Assembly: GCF_003336675.1 (NCBI RefSeq)
Contig: NZ_QPII01000020.1
Span: 1-64,000, forward strand
Direction: 5' to 3'
DNA from: Billgrantia montanilacus
GTDB taxonomy: Bacteria; Pseudomonadota; Gammaproteobacteria; Pseudomonadales; Halomonadaceae
DNA: 64,000 nt
A model generated the notes under the pieces. The model saw nothing but the letters and a program-made list of their open reading frames with translations. It ran no database searches and had not been told where the DNA came from. Shown piece by piece: positions 25,819 to 34,794 of this stretch (the stretch's first letter is position 1; each line of letters opens with the position of its first letter). A program made the position numbers and the translations under genes.

Positions 25819-28011
25819 ATGGAAATCAAAGTCAATTTTCTCGAAAATCTCAGGCTTGAAGCCAAGTTTGACGATTTCACCGTCATCACCGACCAGCCCA
25901 TTCGCTACAAGGGCGACGGCTCGGCGCCAAGCCCCTTTGATTACTTCCTGGCGTCCTCGGCGCTGTGCGCGGCCTACTTCGTTCGGGTCTACTGCCTGGC
26001 GCGCGACATCCCCACTGAGAACATTCGGCTCTCCCAGAACAATATCGTCGACCCGGAGAACCGCTACAACCAGATCTTCAAGATCCAGGTCGAGCTGCCG
26101 GAAGACATCTCCGAGAAGGACCGCGAAGGCATCCTGCGCTCCATCGACCGCTGCACCGTCAAGAAAGTGGTGCAGACCGGCCCCGACTTCCAGATCGAGA
26201 CGGTGGAGAACCTGGACGAGGACGCCCAGGCCCTGTTGATGGCCAAGCCCGACGAGGCTGCCTACACCTGGATCGAGGGCAAGGACCTGCCGCTGGAGCA
26301 GACAATCGCCAACATGTCGGCCATGCTGGCCGACCTGGGCATGAAGATCGAGATCGCCTCCTGGCGCAACATCGTGCCCCACGTGTGGTCGCTGCACATC
26401 CGCGATGCCGCATCCCCCATGTGTTTCACCAACGGCAAGGGCGCCACCAAGGAGAGCGCACTCTGTTCGGCGCTTGGCGAGTTCATCGAACGCCTGAGCT
26501 GCAACTTCTTCTACAACGACCAGTTCTTCGGCGAGGAAATCGCGAACAGCGAGTTCGTCCACTACCCGAACGAGAAGTGGTTCCAGCCCGGGCCGAACGA
26601 CGAGCTGCCCGAAGGCATGCTCGATGACCATTGCCTCGCGATCTACAACCCGGATGGCGAGCTGGGCGGCTCGAACCTGATCGACACCAACTCCGGCAAG
26701 GTAGAGCGCGGCATTGTCGCCTTGCCTTTTGTGCGTCGATCGGATGGCGAGACAGTCTACTTCCCCTCGAACCTGATCGAGAACCTCTACCTCAGCAACG
26801 GCATGAGTGCCGGCAACACGCTGCAGGAGGCGCAGGTGCAGTGCCTCTCGGAGATCTTCGAGCGGGCGGTGAAGAAGCAGATCATCGAGGAAGAGATCGC
26901 CCTGCCCGACGTCCCCCAGCAAGTGCTGGCCAGGTATCCCGCCATACTCGAAGGCATCCAGGCGCTGGAGGCGCAGGGCTTTCCGGTGCTGGTCAAGGAC
27001 GCCTCCCTGGGCGGCCAGTTCCCTGTCATGTGCGTGACGCTGATGAACCCGCGCACCGGCGGCGTCTTCGCCTCTTTCGGCGCGCACCCCAGCTTCGAGG
27101 TGGCGCTGGAGCGCAGCCTCACCGAGCTGCTGCAAGGCCGAAGCTTCGAGGGCCTGAACGATTTCATGCCGCCGACCTTCAATACCATGGCCGTGACCGA
27201 GCCGAACAACTTCGTCGAGCACTTCATCGACTCCTCGGGGCTGCTTTCCTGGCGATTCTTCAGTGCCAGGTCGGAGTACAAGTTCTGCGAGTGGGGCTTC
27301 TCCGGCAGCAACGAGGAGGAAGCGGCCACCCTGTTCGGTATCCTCGATGAGATGGGCAAGGAAGTGTACATGGCCGTGCATGAGGACCTGGGTGCGCCGG
27401 TGTGCCGTATCCTGGTGCCGGGCTACTCCGAGGTGTACCCGGTGGATGATCTCATCTGGGACAACACCAACATGGCCCTGGACTACCGCGAGGACATCCT
27501 CAACCTCCACGCCTTGAATGACGAGCAGCTGACCGACCTGCTGGAACGGCTGGAAGAGAGCCAGCTCGACGACCACATGGACATCATCACCCTGATCGGC
27601 ATCGAGTTCGACGAGAACACCGACTGGGGGCAGCTCACCGTTCTGGAGCTGAAGCTGCTGATCAACCTGGCCCTGCAGCAGCATGAAGAGGCCCTCGAGC
27701 GGGTCGAGATGTTCCTGCAGTACAACGACAACACCGTGGAGCGCGGGCTCTTCTACCGTGCGGTGAATGCGGTGCTTGAGATTCTCCTCGATGACGAGCT
27801 GGAGCTGGGCGACTTCCTCTACAATCTCCGGCGCATGTTCGGCGAAGAGACCATGGCGGCCGTGGTCGGTTCGGTGATGGGCGAGGTTCGCTTCCACGGC
27901 CTTACACCCACCAGCATGGCGCTGGAAGGCCTGGAGAAGCACCAGCGCCTGATCGAAAGCTACAGGAAGTTGCACGCTCACCGCGCCGCCAGGGCAGGGG
28001 TGGCGCTGTAA
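25819..28011 (+). CDS. OsmC domain / YcaO domain fusion protein
   Basis: A 730-residue protein. Residues about 1-140 resemble OsmC/Ohr-type proteins (FDYFLASSALCAAYFVRVYC carries one expected cysteine). Residues about 185-560 form a YcaO domain with ATP-binding motifs such as KGATKESALCSALGEFIERL and QEAQVQCLSEIFERAVKKQI. YcaO enzymes use ATP to activate backbone amides, and E. coli YcaO influences RimO-dependent methylthiolation of ribosomal protein S12. The fused form is known in gammaproteobacteria; there is no RiPP precursor or partner gene nearby, so a housekeeping role is more likely than peptide biosynthesis. A strong terminator follows. Confidence 0.9.
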   Translation: MEIKVNFLENLRLEAKFDDFTVITDQPIRYKGDGSAPSPFDYFLASSALCAAYFVRVYCLARDIPTENIRLSQNNIVDPENRYNQIFKIQVELPEDISEKDREGILRSIDRCTVKKVVQTGPDFQIETVENLDEDAQALLMAKPDEAAYTWIEGKDLPLEQTIANMSAMLADLGMKIEIASWRNIVPHVWSLHIRDAASPMCFTNGKGATKESALCSALGEFIERLSCNFFYNDQFFGEEIANSEFVHYPNEKWFQPGPNDELPEGMLDDHCLAIYNPDGELGGSNLIDTNSGKVERGIVALPFVRRSDGETVYFPSNLIENLYLSNGMSAGNTLQEAQVQCLSEIFERAVKKQIIEEEIALPDVPQQVLARYPAILEGIQALEAQGFPVLVKDASLGGQFPVMCVTLMNPRTGGVFASFGAHPSFEVALERSLTELLQGRSFEGLNDFMPPTFNTMAVTEPNNFVEHFIDSSGLLSWRFFSARSEYKFCEWGFSGSNEEEAATLFGILDEMGKEVYMAVHEDLGAPVCRILVPGYSEVYPVDDLIWDNTNMALDYREDILNLHALNDEQLTDLLERLEESQLDDHMDIITLIGIEFDENTDWGQLTVLELKLLINLALQQHEEALERVEMFLQYNDNTVERGLFYRAVNAVLEILLDDELELGDFLYNLRRMFGEETMAAVVGSVMGEVRFHGLTPTSMALEGLEKHQRLIESYRKLHAHRAARAGVAL

Positions 28012-28042
28012 GCCTGACAGGCGCCACATCGGAAGTACGAAT

Positions 28043-28085
28043 ACGCCCCGGGCCAGTTCAGTTCACTGGCTCGGGGCGTTTCTTT
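28043..28085 (+). terminator. Rho-independent terminator after the OsmC-YcaO gene
   Basis: A long stem formed by ACGCCCCG at 28043-28050 plus GCCAGT, pairing with ACTGGC plus CGGGGCGT ending at 28079, followed by TTTCTTT. It lies 32 nt after the stop codon. Confidence 0.85.
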
Positions 28086-28445
28086 GGGTTCTCCATGGGT
28101 CGCGTGAAACGGGCGGAGCTCGACGTCCCGGTACGACGCTTGCGCTTCCCGGCAAGGAGCGATGAACCAAAACCTGTCCGGCATGCATGGCCAGCATGAC
28201 TACTATTATGTGAAGCGCGGAAACTGCAAAGCCAATGCCTCGATAAAGCAGCCATGGCTTACCTGGGGCTGGCGTAGCCTGAAGGTAACCAAGGACGTCC
28301 GGAGACCTGCGGGAAGTTCCAGCGCCAGTTTCTTGTCTATCGACAGGGGTAAGGACGGATCCTGGAAAATATCGACCGAGGGTTTGAAAAAGCGTGCCGT
28401 CCACTATGCTTAATATTTCCAAAATTTCAGTAGCTTGGGGGTTAG
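28086..28445. other. Non-coding gap before the ion channel gene
   Basis: About 360 nt after the terminator. Short open frames exist on both strands here (for example 28162-28413 plus and 28063-28422 minus), but neither has a family match or a good ribosome site. Sequence just before 28446 becomes AT-rich and probably holds the promoter of the channel gene. Confidence 0.5.
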
Positions 28446-29279
28446 ATGAGCGACGGAGACGCGAGCAGAAATCCTGATGCGGAGGCAGTGGACGTGGAGG
28501 AGCTGAAACGGCAACGATACGAGCTGCTACAGCGCCTGGAGGACTGGCTGGAAACGCCGATGATAGTTCTCGCGTTCCTGTGGCTGGTGCTGTTGGTCGT
28601 GGAGCTGGTTTGGGGCGAGAGTCAGTTGTTCTATTTTCTCGGCACGGCTATATGGGTCGTCTTCATTTTCGATTTTTCTGTGAAGTTGTTCCTGGCCCCG
28701 GACAAGGTCGTTTACCTCAAGGGTAACTGGTTGACCGCTATTTCGCTGTTGATCCCAGCACTGCGTATCTTCCGCGTCTATCGTATCTTCCGACTACTCC
28801 GCATGGCCAGGTTAGGGCGGGGGTTGCGTCTGTTCCGCGTCGTCAGTTCGCTGAACCGCGGGATGAAGGCACTGGGGGCGAGCCTGAGCCGACGTGGCTT
28901 CGGATATGTGATCACCCTCACAGTGTTGGTCACATTCGCCGGCGCGGCAGGGATATACGCTTTCGAGAGCGAGGCACCCGGCGGCCCGAGCAGCTACGGC
29001 GAGTCGCTATGGTGGACTTCTATGATCATGACGACGATGGGCTCGCAGTACTGGCCGCAGACGGCCGAGGGGCGCGTACTGTGCGTTTTTCTGGCGCTGT
29101 ACGCCTTCGGTATCTTCGGCTACGTGACAGCGGCACTTGCCACTTTCTTCGTCGGCCGCGACGCCGAGAGTATCGACGCTGAACTGGCAGGAGCCGAACA
29201 GTTGGATATGCTCCGCGATGAGGTGATGGCCTTACGCGATGATATTCGCGCTCTGTCGAGACAACCGCCGGAGTTGTGA
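28446..29279 (+). CDS. Voltage-gated-type ion channel (ion transporter family)
   Basis: A 277-residue membrane protein with six predicted segments S1-S6. The S4 voltage-sensor-like helix carries regularly spaced arginines (LRIFRVYRIFRLLRMARLGR). The pore loop reads WWTSMIMTTMGSQYWP, so the selectivity filter is TMGSQY in place of the potassium-channel TVGYGD. A C-terminal coiled-coil-like segment (EQLDMLRDEVMALRDDIRAL) may tetramerise. Ion selectivity is therefore uncertain, though related bacterial proteins share this filter. The N-terminus is acidic and cytoplasmic. Single gene. Confidence 0.82.
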   Translation: MSDGDASRNPDAEAVDVEELKRQRYELLQRLEDWLETPMIVLAFLWLVLLVVELVWGESQLFYFLGTAIWVVFIFDFSVKLFLAPDKVVYLKGNWLTAISLLIPALRIFRVYRIFRLLRMARLGRGLRLFRVVSSLNRGMKALGASLSRRGFGYVITLTVLVTFAGAAGIYAFESEAPGGPSSYGESLWWTSMIMTTMGSQYWPQTAEGRVLCVFLALYAFGIFGYVTAALATFFVGRDAESIDAELAGAEQLDMLRDEVMALRDDIRALSRQPPEL

Positions 29280-29318
29280 CTACGGGCATTTACCCTCCAG
29301 GTCACGTGGAGTGCCAGG

Positions 29319-30545
29319 ATGAGCAAGTTATACAATGAGCGTATGAGGGCTCAAATAGTGGGAGAGTCCGTTGTATTTTTGATTGGAACGAGAATAAAAA
29401 AGCCATGGCAGATGATCATGGACGATGGAGCAGGTAGGTTCTCCAGTGCAGTGCTCCAGGAAGGCGGTCAGCGGCTTTCCGAGGCCCCATGCGACGCTGA
29501 TGGTGGTATTGTTGCTTTGAATTCAGCCATGCTGTCGCAGTGTCGGTTGGATGCAAGGTTCGATCCTGCACGGACGCCCATACCAGAATTTTGGGACCAT
29601 GAAGCCATGAGTGACGACGCCACTGAGATAGGTGTAGACACCGCCGTTTATAAAACGCTACTGGAGTCGACCAAGGCGATTCCCTGGAAGATCGACTGGG
29701 CAACATTGCGTTTCGCCTATATCGGGCCTCAGATCGAGCGTTTGCTGGGGTGGTCCCAGAGCAGTTGGGTCGGCATCGACGACTGGGTAGAGCGCATGCA
29801 CCCGGAGGATCGTAGCTGGGTCGTGGATTTCTGCGTTGCGCAGTCGAAGGCGGGTGTCGACCACGAGGCCGACTATCGCGCACTGACGGCGGAAGGCAAC
29901 TACGTGTGGATTCGCGATGTCGTGCACGTGGTGCGCAATGACAAGGGCGAAGTGGAGGCACTGGTCGGCTTCATGTTCGATATCAGCGAGCGCAAGAAAA
30001 ACGAAGAGAAGCTGCTGCGGCTGCAACGGGAACTCGAGGAACTCTCGTATCAGGATGGCCTCACCGGTGTGGCCAACCGGCGCTTGCTCGACTCCGTGCT
30101 GGAGGTAGAGTGGGCGAGTGCCCAGCGCAGCGGCCAGCCGCTGTCATTCATCATGCTGGATATCGACTTCTTCAAGCAGTACAACGACCGCTACGGCCAT
30201 CTCGCCGGCGACGACTGCCTGCGGCGAGTGACGCAGATTCTGGATTCCGCGTCCCTGCGTCCACGTGATGTGCTAGGGCGCTTCGGTGGGGAGGAGTTCG
30301 CGCTCGTCTTGCCGGAGACAGATCGTGAAGCTGCACTGCTGGTGGCGGAGCGCTCTCGGGCGCTGATCAATGATGCGGCTATCTCTCATCAAGCTTCTGA
30401 AACCGCTCACCACATCACCGTCAGTATGGGTGTGGCAACCGCGTCTCCTGCGGAAGGCGGCAATCCCGCCTGGCTGGTCGAGAAGGCGGATCAACTGCTC
30501 TACCTAGCCAAGCAAAATGGGCGGGACCAGATCGTTGCGGACTGA
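29319..30545 (+). CDS. PAS-GGDEF diguanylate cyclase (cytosolic)
   Basis: A 408-residue protein, or 312 if translation starts at ATG 29607 (MSDDATEIGVD). A PAS domain (about residues 105-225, RFAYIGPQIERLLGWSQSSW and the PAC end DISERKK) senses an unknown signal. A GGDEF domain follows, with active site RFGGEEF and an I-site RPRD exactly five residues before GGEEF, so product inhibition is expected. No membrane helix. The first ~95 residues have no recognisable domain and their codon flavour differs, so the shorter form may be the real one. TGGAG precedes the 29319 start. Confidence 0.85.
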   Translation: MSKLYNERMRAQIVGESVVFLIGTRIKKPWQMIMDDGAGRFSSAVLQEGGQRLSEAPCDADGGIVALNSAMLSQCRLDARFDPARTPIPEFWDHEAMSDDATEIGVDTAVYKTLLESTKAIPWKIDWATLRFAYIGPQIERLLGWSQSSWVGIDDWVERMHPEDRSWVVDFCVAQSKAGVDHEADYRALTAEGNYVWIRDVVHVVRNDKGEVEALVGFMFDISERKKNEEKLLRLQRELEELSYQDGLTGVANRRLLDSVLEVEWASAQRSGQPLSFIMLDIDFFKQYNDRYGHLAGDDCLRRVTQILDSASLRPRDVLGRFGGEEFALVLPETDREAALLVAERSRALINDAAISHQASETAHHITVSMGVATASPAEGGNPAWLVEKADQLLYLAKQNGRDQIVAD

Positions 30546-30630
30546 CAGGGGAGCGGCCTAGCCGATATGTCGAAATCCTCAAGGGTCGTTCGACGACTGA
30601 TCGTGAATAGTGCCCTACCAGGAGATCACG

Positions 30631-31281
30631 ATGAGTCAGCTGCACGTATCCTGTTTCAGCCTGTCGCTGGATGGCTATGCCGCCGGCCCTGAGCAGAGCC
30701 TGGAGAACCCGACTGGCCTCGGAGGCCTGGAGATCCATGACTGGCAGTTTGCGACCGCGACGTTCCGTCGAACCGTTCTGGGCGAGGGAAGCGGTGAAAC
30801 CGGCGTAGACGACGACTTCGTGGCCCGTGGCTTCGAGAACATCGGGGCGTGGGTCATGGGCCGTAATATGTTCGGTCCGGTTCGCGGCCCCTGGCTGGAC
30901 GACAGCTGGAAGGGGTGGTGGGGGGATAACCCTCCGTTTCACACGCCTGTCTTCGTGTTGACGCAACATGCTCGTGATCCCATCGAGATGGCAGGCGGCA
31001 CGACCTTTCACTTCATCACGGATGGCATTCATGTGGCCCTGGAGCGCGCCCGTGAAGCCGCCAACGGCAGGGCTGTGCGCCTCGGCGGTGGAGTGGCTAC
31101 GATTCAACAGTACCTTCAAGCGCAGCTGGGGGATGAACTTCATCTTGCCATCACGCCGGTGGTGCTCGGTTCTGGGGAACACCTGTTCGCCGGCATCGAC
31201 ATGCGAGCCCTCGGCTATCACTGTGTGGAGAGGGTGGCCAGCGAGCGGGTTACCCATATCGTCCTCAAGAGGGGTGGCTGA
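30631..31281 (+). CDS. Dihydrofolate reductase family protein (RibD C-terminal-like)
   Basis: A 216-residue protein of the RibD_C/DHFR-like fold. The pattern SLDGYAAGPEQS at the N-terminus and GRNMFGPVRGPW in the middle are typical of the YyaP/YwjB group, whose substrates are unknown. The later HFITDGIHVALERAREAANG and VRLGGGVATIQQYL segments match the nucleotide-binding half. Start ATG 30631 has GGAG upstream; the longer frame to 30610 is less supported. It is directly followed by a GST gene with no gap, so the two form an operon. Confidence 0.85.
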   Translation: MSQLHVSCFSLSLDGYAAGPEQSLENPTGLGGLEIHDWQFATATFRRTVLGEGSGETGVDDDFVARGFENIGAWVMGRNMFGPVRGPWLDDSWKGWWGDNPPFHTPVFVLTQHARDPIEMAGGTTFHFITDGIHVALERAREAANGRAVRLGGGVATIQQYLQAQLGDELHLAITPVVLGSGEHLFAGIDMRALGYHCVERVASERVTHIVLKRGG

Positions 31282-31929
31282 ATGACTGAATTGATCCTGA
31301 CCACCTTCGATTGGGTCCCCGAAACGCCTAGGGGGTTTGTGCGCGATTTACGCCTGAGCTGGGCGATGGAAGAGGCCGGATTGCCCTACCGAGTCGAGAG
31401 CGTGCCGTTTCGTGAGCGAGGGACCGAGCACTTCACCCATCAGCCCTTCGGCCAGGTGCCGTGGCTCACCGATGGTGATATCTCGATCTTCGAAAGCGGC
31501 GCGATTCTGCTGCATCTGGGCGAGCGCAGCGATCTGCTCTTGCCAACCGATCCCCGGCGGCGGAGCGAAGCCATCGAATGGCTGTTCGCGGCGCTCAACT
31601 CCGTCGAGATGGCGAGCCTGCCCTGGACCATCTTCAAGTTCACAGGCGATACCGAAGAGTCACCCGGTCGGAAGAGCCTGGACAACTTCCTGGCATCCCG
31701 GCTCCAGCACATGGAGCCTGTCCTGGCGGGACGAGAATGGCTGGCCGGCAGTTTTTCCATCGCCGACATCGCCATGGCGGATGTGCTGCGCCTTGTCGAC
31801 CGGTTCGATGGCTTGGCGGGCTACCCGGCCTGCCGTGGCTATGTCATGCGCGCCACGGCTCGGCCGTGCTTCGTGAAGGCGCATGCGGACCAGATGGCGC
31901 ATTTCGCTGCGGCAGACCAATCTGCTTGA
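31282..31929 (+). CDS. Glutathione S-transferase family protein
   Basis: A 215-residue GST. The N-terminal thioredoxin-like half contains the cis-proline segment FGQVPWLTDGDISIFESGAI, including the Glu-Ser pair that binds the gamma-glutamyl end of glutathione. The C-terminal all-helical half carries the capping-box-like AGSFSIADIAMADVLRL. The N-terminal catalytic residue position is not the usual Ser/Cys (LTTFDWVPETPRGF). Starts on the base after the DHFR-like stop, so the two are translated together. The substrate is unknown. Confidence 0.87.
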   Translation: MTELILTTFDWVPETPRGFVRDLRLSWAMEEAGLPYRVESVPFRERGTEHFTHQPFGQVPWLTDGDISIFESGAILLHLGERSDLLLPTDPRRRSEAIEWLFAALNSVEMASLPWTIFKFTGDTEESPGRKSLDNFLASRLQHMEPVLAGREWLAGSFSIADIAMADVLRLVDRFDGLAGYPACRGYVMRATARPCFVKAHADQMAHFAAADQSA

Positions 31930-32229
31930 AAACAGTCATGAAGCCAAGCGGCTGATCTTAAACGCCGCATGGCCTGGCGCAGACACTTTTCTGACAAGGC
32001 CTTCTGTCTCTTTGGGCTTGTAGTGTATCCACTATGAAGTATTCTTGATGATAACAAGATGCTTGGTTTATCTGAAAGTCAGTCGCCGGCTAATTATTTC
32101 ATGGCAAACAGGCTGGATGTCCGAAGCAAAATTTCTCCCGGTGGGAAGTCTATGACTGAGTTGGTGAGAAAACGTCGTGTAAGATAAATCCCTGTTTTGG
32201 ATATTTCTTCCCTTGTTGTAAGGAGCATC
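31930..32229. other. Non-coding gap with AT-rich promoter-like sequence
   Basis: 300 nt between the GST gene and the RsbRD-PAS-GGDEF gene. GC content visibly drops from about 32000 on. A minus-strand open frame (31839-32057) has no family match or ribosome site. An AAGGAG site at 32218-32223 serves the next gene. No hairpin terminator was clear. Confidence 0.5.
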
Positions 32230-33585
32230 ATGCAAATGGATATGCGATTAGCGGATTTTATTCGGTCGGAAATAGAACAGATTCTTCAGGATTGGGAAGA
32301 ATTCGCCAAAACCATCCTTCATGCCAGTAATATGGACAAGTCTGGACTGCGCGATCACGCCAGAGACATGCTGCTGGTGATTGCCGATGCTCTCGATTCC
32401 TATCAGAGCGAATCCGATCAGGCCGCCAAATCGAAAGGCTTTGGGTCAGAGGATGGGGAGAAGTCATGGGCAGAAGTGCATGGGCTTGATCGACAGAGCA
32501 GCGGCTTCAGCGTCATGGAGACAGTTTCCGAATTTCGGGCCCTGCGTGCGAGCGTGGTGTCACTCTGGAATAAAGCCCACCCAACGATTACCGAACTTCA
32601 GATGCAAGACTTTACCCGATTCCATGAAGCCATCGACCAGGCCGTCGCGGAATCGCTGGAGCATTATGCTACCGCAAAAGAGATGGAGACCCGGCTCTTT
32701 GGCGCTATTCTGCTGGCATCACCGGATCCGATTTACGTGCTGGATCTCGAAGGCAGATTTATTTATGCGAACAAGGCCACCGCTGATCTTTTTGCTTTGG
32801 AGCACAAGCAGATCATCGGAAAATCTACCTTTGATCTCGGGTTCTCGTTCGCCGCAGACTTCCAGAGAAACCTGGATAAGGTGATTGCTGATCAGTCCAC
32901 CTACCGAGGCAAGTTGTCCCATATCTTTTCTTCTGGGCATGGTGAAAGGTTCGAGTATCTGCTTGCGCCCGTGCTGGACGAGTATCAAAACACAGAAGCA
33001 ACAGTCTGCATTTCCCGGGATGTTACCGAGCGGGAGATTGCCGAGGAAAAAATCTGGCACAACGCCCATCATGACCTTCTTACCGGGCTACCGAATCGAC
33101 GTCTTTTTCTGGATCGCCTGGAACAGGAGGTCAAGCATGCAAAGCGCAGCAGTCTTTCTCTTGCCGTACTGTTCATGGATCTTGATGGGTTCAAGGAAGT
33201 CAACGATTCGTTTGGGCATGAAGTAGGGGATCGTTTGCTGTCAGAGGTGGCAGACCGTATCACTGGTTGTGTACGGGAGGCCGATACGGTTGCCCGTTTG
33301 GGGGGCGATGAATTCACCGTCATTCTCACCGGTGCTGGGCAGCGGAAGGGTGCCGGGATTGTTGCCCAGACTATCAATAATGCCCTCTCGAGGCCCTTCA
33401 AGATTGATCAACAGCATGTTCAGATTTCCGTCAGCATTGGGATAACGTTCTACCCCCAGGACGCATCCACTCCTGTCGAGCTGCTGGAAGCCGCGGATCG
33501 GGCCATGTATAAAGCCAAAAAATCCGGGACGAACCGGGTGTGCTTTTTCAACCCGTCCGATCATGCCGACATATGTCCGGCCTAG
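32230..33585 (+). CDS. Diguanylate cyclase with RsbRD N-terminal, PAS and GGDEF domains
   Basis: A 451-residue cytosolic protein. Residues about 1-150 resemble the RsbRD N-terminal (RsbT co-antagonist) domain, with SWAEVHGLDRQSSGFSVMET and FRALRASVVSLW. A PAS domain (about 165-285, SPDPIYVLDLEGRFIYANKA) is followed by GGDEF with active site RLGGDEF and an I-site READ five residues before it. No EAL domain. The start at ATG 32230 (MQMDMRLADF) has AAGGAG six bases upstream, better than 32197. Base composition is lower in GC than neighbouring genes, which hints at acquisition. Confidence 0.88.
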   Translation: MQMDMRLADFIRSEIEQILQDWEEFAKTILHASNMDKSGLRDHARDMLLVIADALDSYQSESDQAAKSKGFGSEDGEKSWAEVHGLDRQSSGFSVMETVSEFRALRASVVSLWNKAHPTITELQMQDFTRFHEAIDQAVAESLEHYATAKEMETRLFGAILLASPDPIYVLDLEGRFIYANKATADLFALEHKQIIGKSTFDLGFSFAADFQRNLDKVIADQSTYRGKLSHIFSSGHGERFEYLLAPVLDEYQNTEATVCISRDVTEREIAEEKIWHNAHHDLLTGLPNRRLFLDRLEQEVKHAKRSSLSLAVLFMDLDGFKEVNDSFGHEVGDRLLSEVADRITGCVREADTVARLGGDEFTVILTGAGQRKGAGIVAQTINNALSRPFKIDQQHVQISVSIGITFYPQDASTPVELLEAADRAMYKAKKSGTNRVCFFNPSDHADICPA

Positions 33586-33649
33586 GCTTTAAGCCATAGA
33601 AAGCGCCGAACAAGTTCAAGCCTCTCTGGTCGGCCTACCATGGGGCTGG

Positions 33650-34096
33650 CTAGAGCCAGCGACGTACCTCTGCCTTGTAATCGAGGTACACCTGGCCGAA
33701 CTTGCGTTGCATGTTGCGCTCCTCGACCGGGATGTACCAGAAGTTGACCAGCAAGGCGAAGCAGAGCGTTGCCAGGAAGGGGGCAAGAGAGCCGAGGCAG
33801 ACAGCGAGCCCCGTCAGGGCAATGATGAAGCCCAGATACATGGGATTGCGCGTCACCGCGAAGAGGCCCTGTCTTGTCAGCGAGCCGGGTTCGCCGAAGG
33901 TGTCGATGTTAGTTTCCAGTCGATGAAACAGGCGTGCATGCCACTGCGCGATGCCAAGGCCAATGAGCAGCACGACGATGCCGCTCCATCGGTAAGGCGA
34001 TTCCCATAATTGCGCGAGCGGAACATACTGATTTAGAAGCACCATGACGATAGCGGTGACAACCAGGACGACGGGTGGCAGGATGAGAAAACGCAT
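33650..34096 (-). CDS. Isoprenylcysteine carboxyl methyltransferase-like membrane protein
   Basis: A 148-residue membrane protein with four hydrophobic segments and the ICMT/PEMT-type motif TRNPMYLGFIIALTG, which binds SAM in the family, and the C-terminal EERNMQRKFGQVYLDYKAEVRRWL containing the conserved EE pair. Bacterial members methylate unknown lipids or small molecules. Start ATG 34096 (MRFLILPPVV) with AGGAG eight bases upstream. It is divergent from the Crp-like regulator, with 89 nt between. Confidence 0.85.
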   Translation of the reverse strand: MRFLILPPVVLVVTAIVMVLLNQYVPLAQLWESPYRWSGIVVLLIGLGIAQWHARLFHRLETNIDTFGEPGSLTRQGLFAVTRNPMYLGFIIALTGLAVCLGSLAPFLATLCFALLVNFWYIPVEERNMQRKFGQVYLDYKAEVRRWL

Positions 34097-34185
34097 GTCC
34101 ATTCTCCTGAGGGCGGCTTTTTGCAGCAGCATCTCTTGGCGATGAACGGTCAGCGTTAACCCAGGTTAATGCGTGGTGAGGGGCT

Positions 34186-34794
34186 GTGAGCGCTACAAAA
34201 GAGATTCTCGAGCGGTTGGCTGGCGATTCGCTACCGGACTGGCACCTTGTTGAGTCCGCGCTACGGCGCAAGACACTAATGCCCGGTGAGTGTCTGTTCT
34301 TGGTGGGAATTGTTCATCCTGTCGTCTATTTCGTGGAAGCCGGCGTCATCAAGATGGTTTACGAAACCTACGATGGTGATGCCTGGGTCAAGGCCTTTGC
34401 CGAAGAGGGTGGGTTTTTCGCAAGCCTCGCCGCCTTGGCCCCCGAGGGTAGCACGAGCTTCTCTGCATTGGCGGCCTGCCCGGCATCTGTCGAAGTGGTG
34501 CCCTACAAGATCCTGCAGCAGCTGGGCGACAGGCATCCGCTATGGCAGCGCACCCTCAGGCAAGCTTTCGAGATCTACGGCTTTCGTAAGGAAGCGCGAG
34601 AGCGCGACCTGTTGACCCTCTCCGCGGAAGAGCGCTACATGCGCTTCATCAACGACAACCCCAGCATTGTCGAAAGGGTGACGGAAAAAGACATCGCGGG
34701 TTATGTCCGGATAACACCGGTTGCCCTCAGCCGAATCAAGGCACGAATCAAGCGCAGGCAGGCGGGAAGCGGGTTGCACGGAGGCGAACCATGA
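34186..34794 (+). CDS. Crp/Fnr family transcriptional regulator
   Basis: A 202-residue regulator. The N-terminal half is a cyclic-nucleotide-binding-like beta barrel (GECLFLVGIVHPVVYFVEAGVIKMV) without the cysteine cluster of Fnr. The C-terminal helix-turn-helix reads TEKDIAGYVRITPVALSRIKARI. The effector is unknown. GTG start at 34186 with GAGGGG upstream. The stop overlaps the next gene by four bases (ATGA), so it is co-translated with a VOC protein. It may also control the divergent ICMT-like gene. Confidence 0.83.
   Translation: MSATKEILERLAGDSLPDWHLVESALRRKTLMPGECLFLVGIVHPVVYFVEAGVIKMVYETYDGDAWVKAFAEEGGFFASLAALAPEGSTSFSALAACPASVEVVPYKILQQLGDRHPLWQRTLRQAFEIYGFRKEARERDLLTLSAEERYMRFINDNPSIVERVTEKDIAGYVRITPVALSRIKARIKRRQAGSGLHGGEP

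Noticed and set aside
25816-28029. Very long minus-strand open frame opposite the OsmC-YcaO gene
   Set aside because: High-GC codon bias creates antisense open frames; the plus strand has clear YcaO and OsmC motifs and the minus translation has none.
28162-28413. Open frame of 83 codons before the ion channel gene (and an overlapping 119-codon frame on the other strand)
   Set aside because: No family match, no ribosome site, and it starts right after a strong terminator in otherwise non-coding sequence.
31839-32057. Minus-strand 72-codon frame overlapping the GST gene end
   Set aside because: Lies mostly antisense to a clear gene and lacks any recognisable feature.
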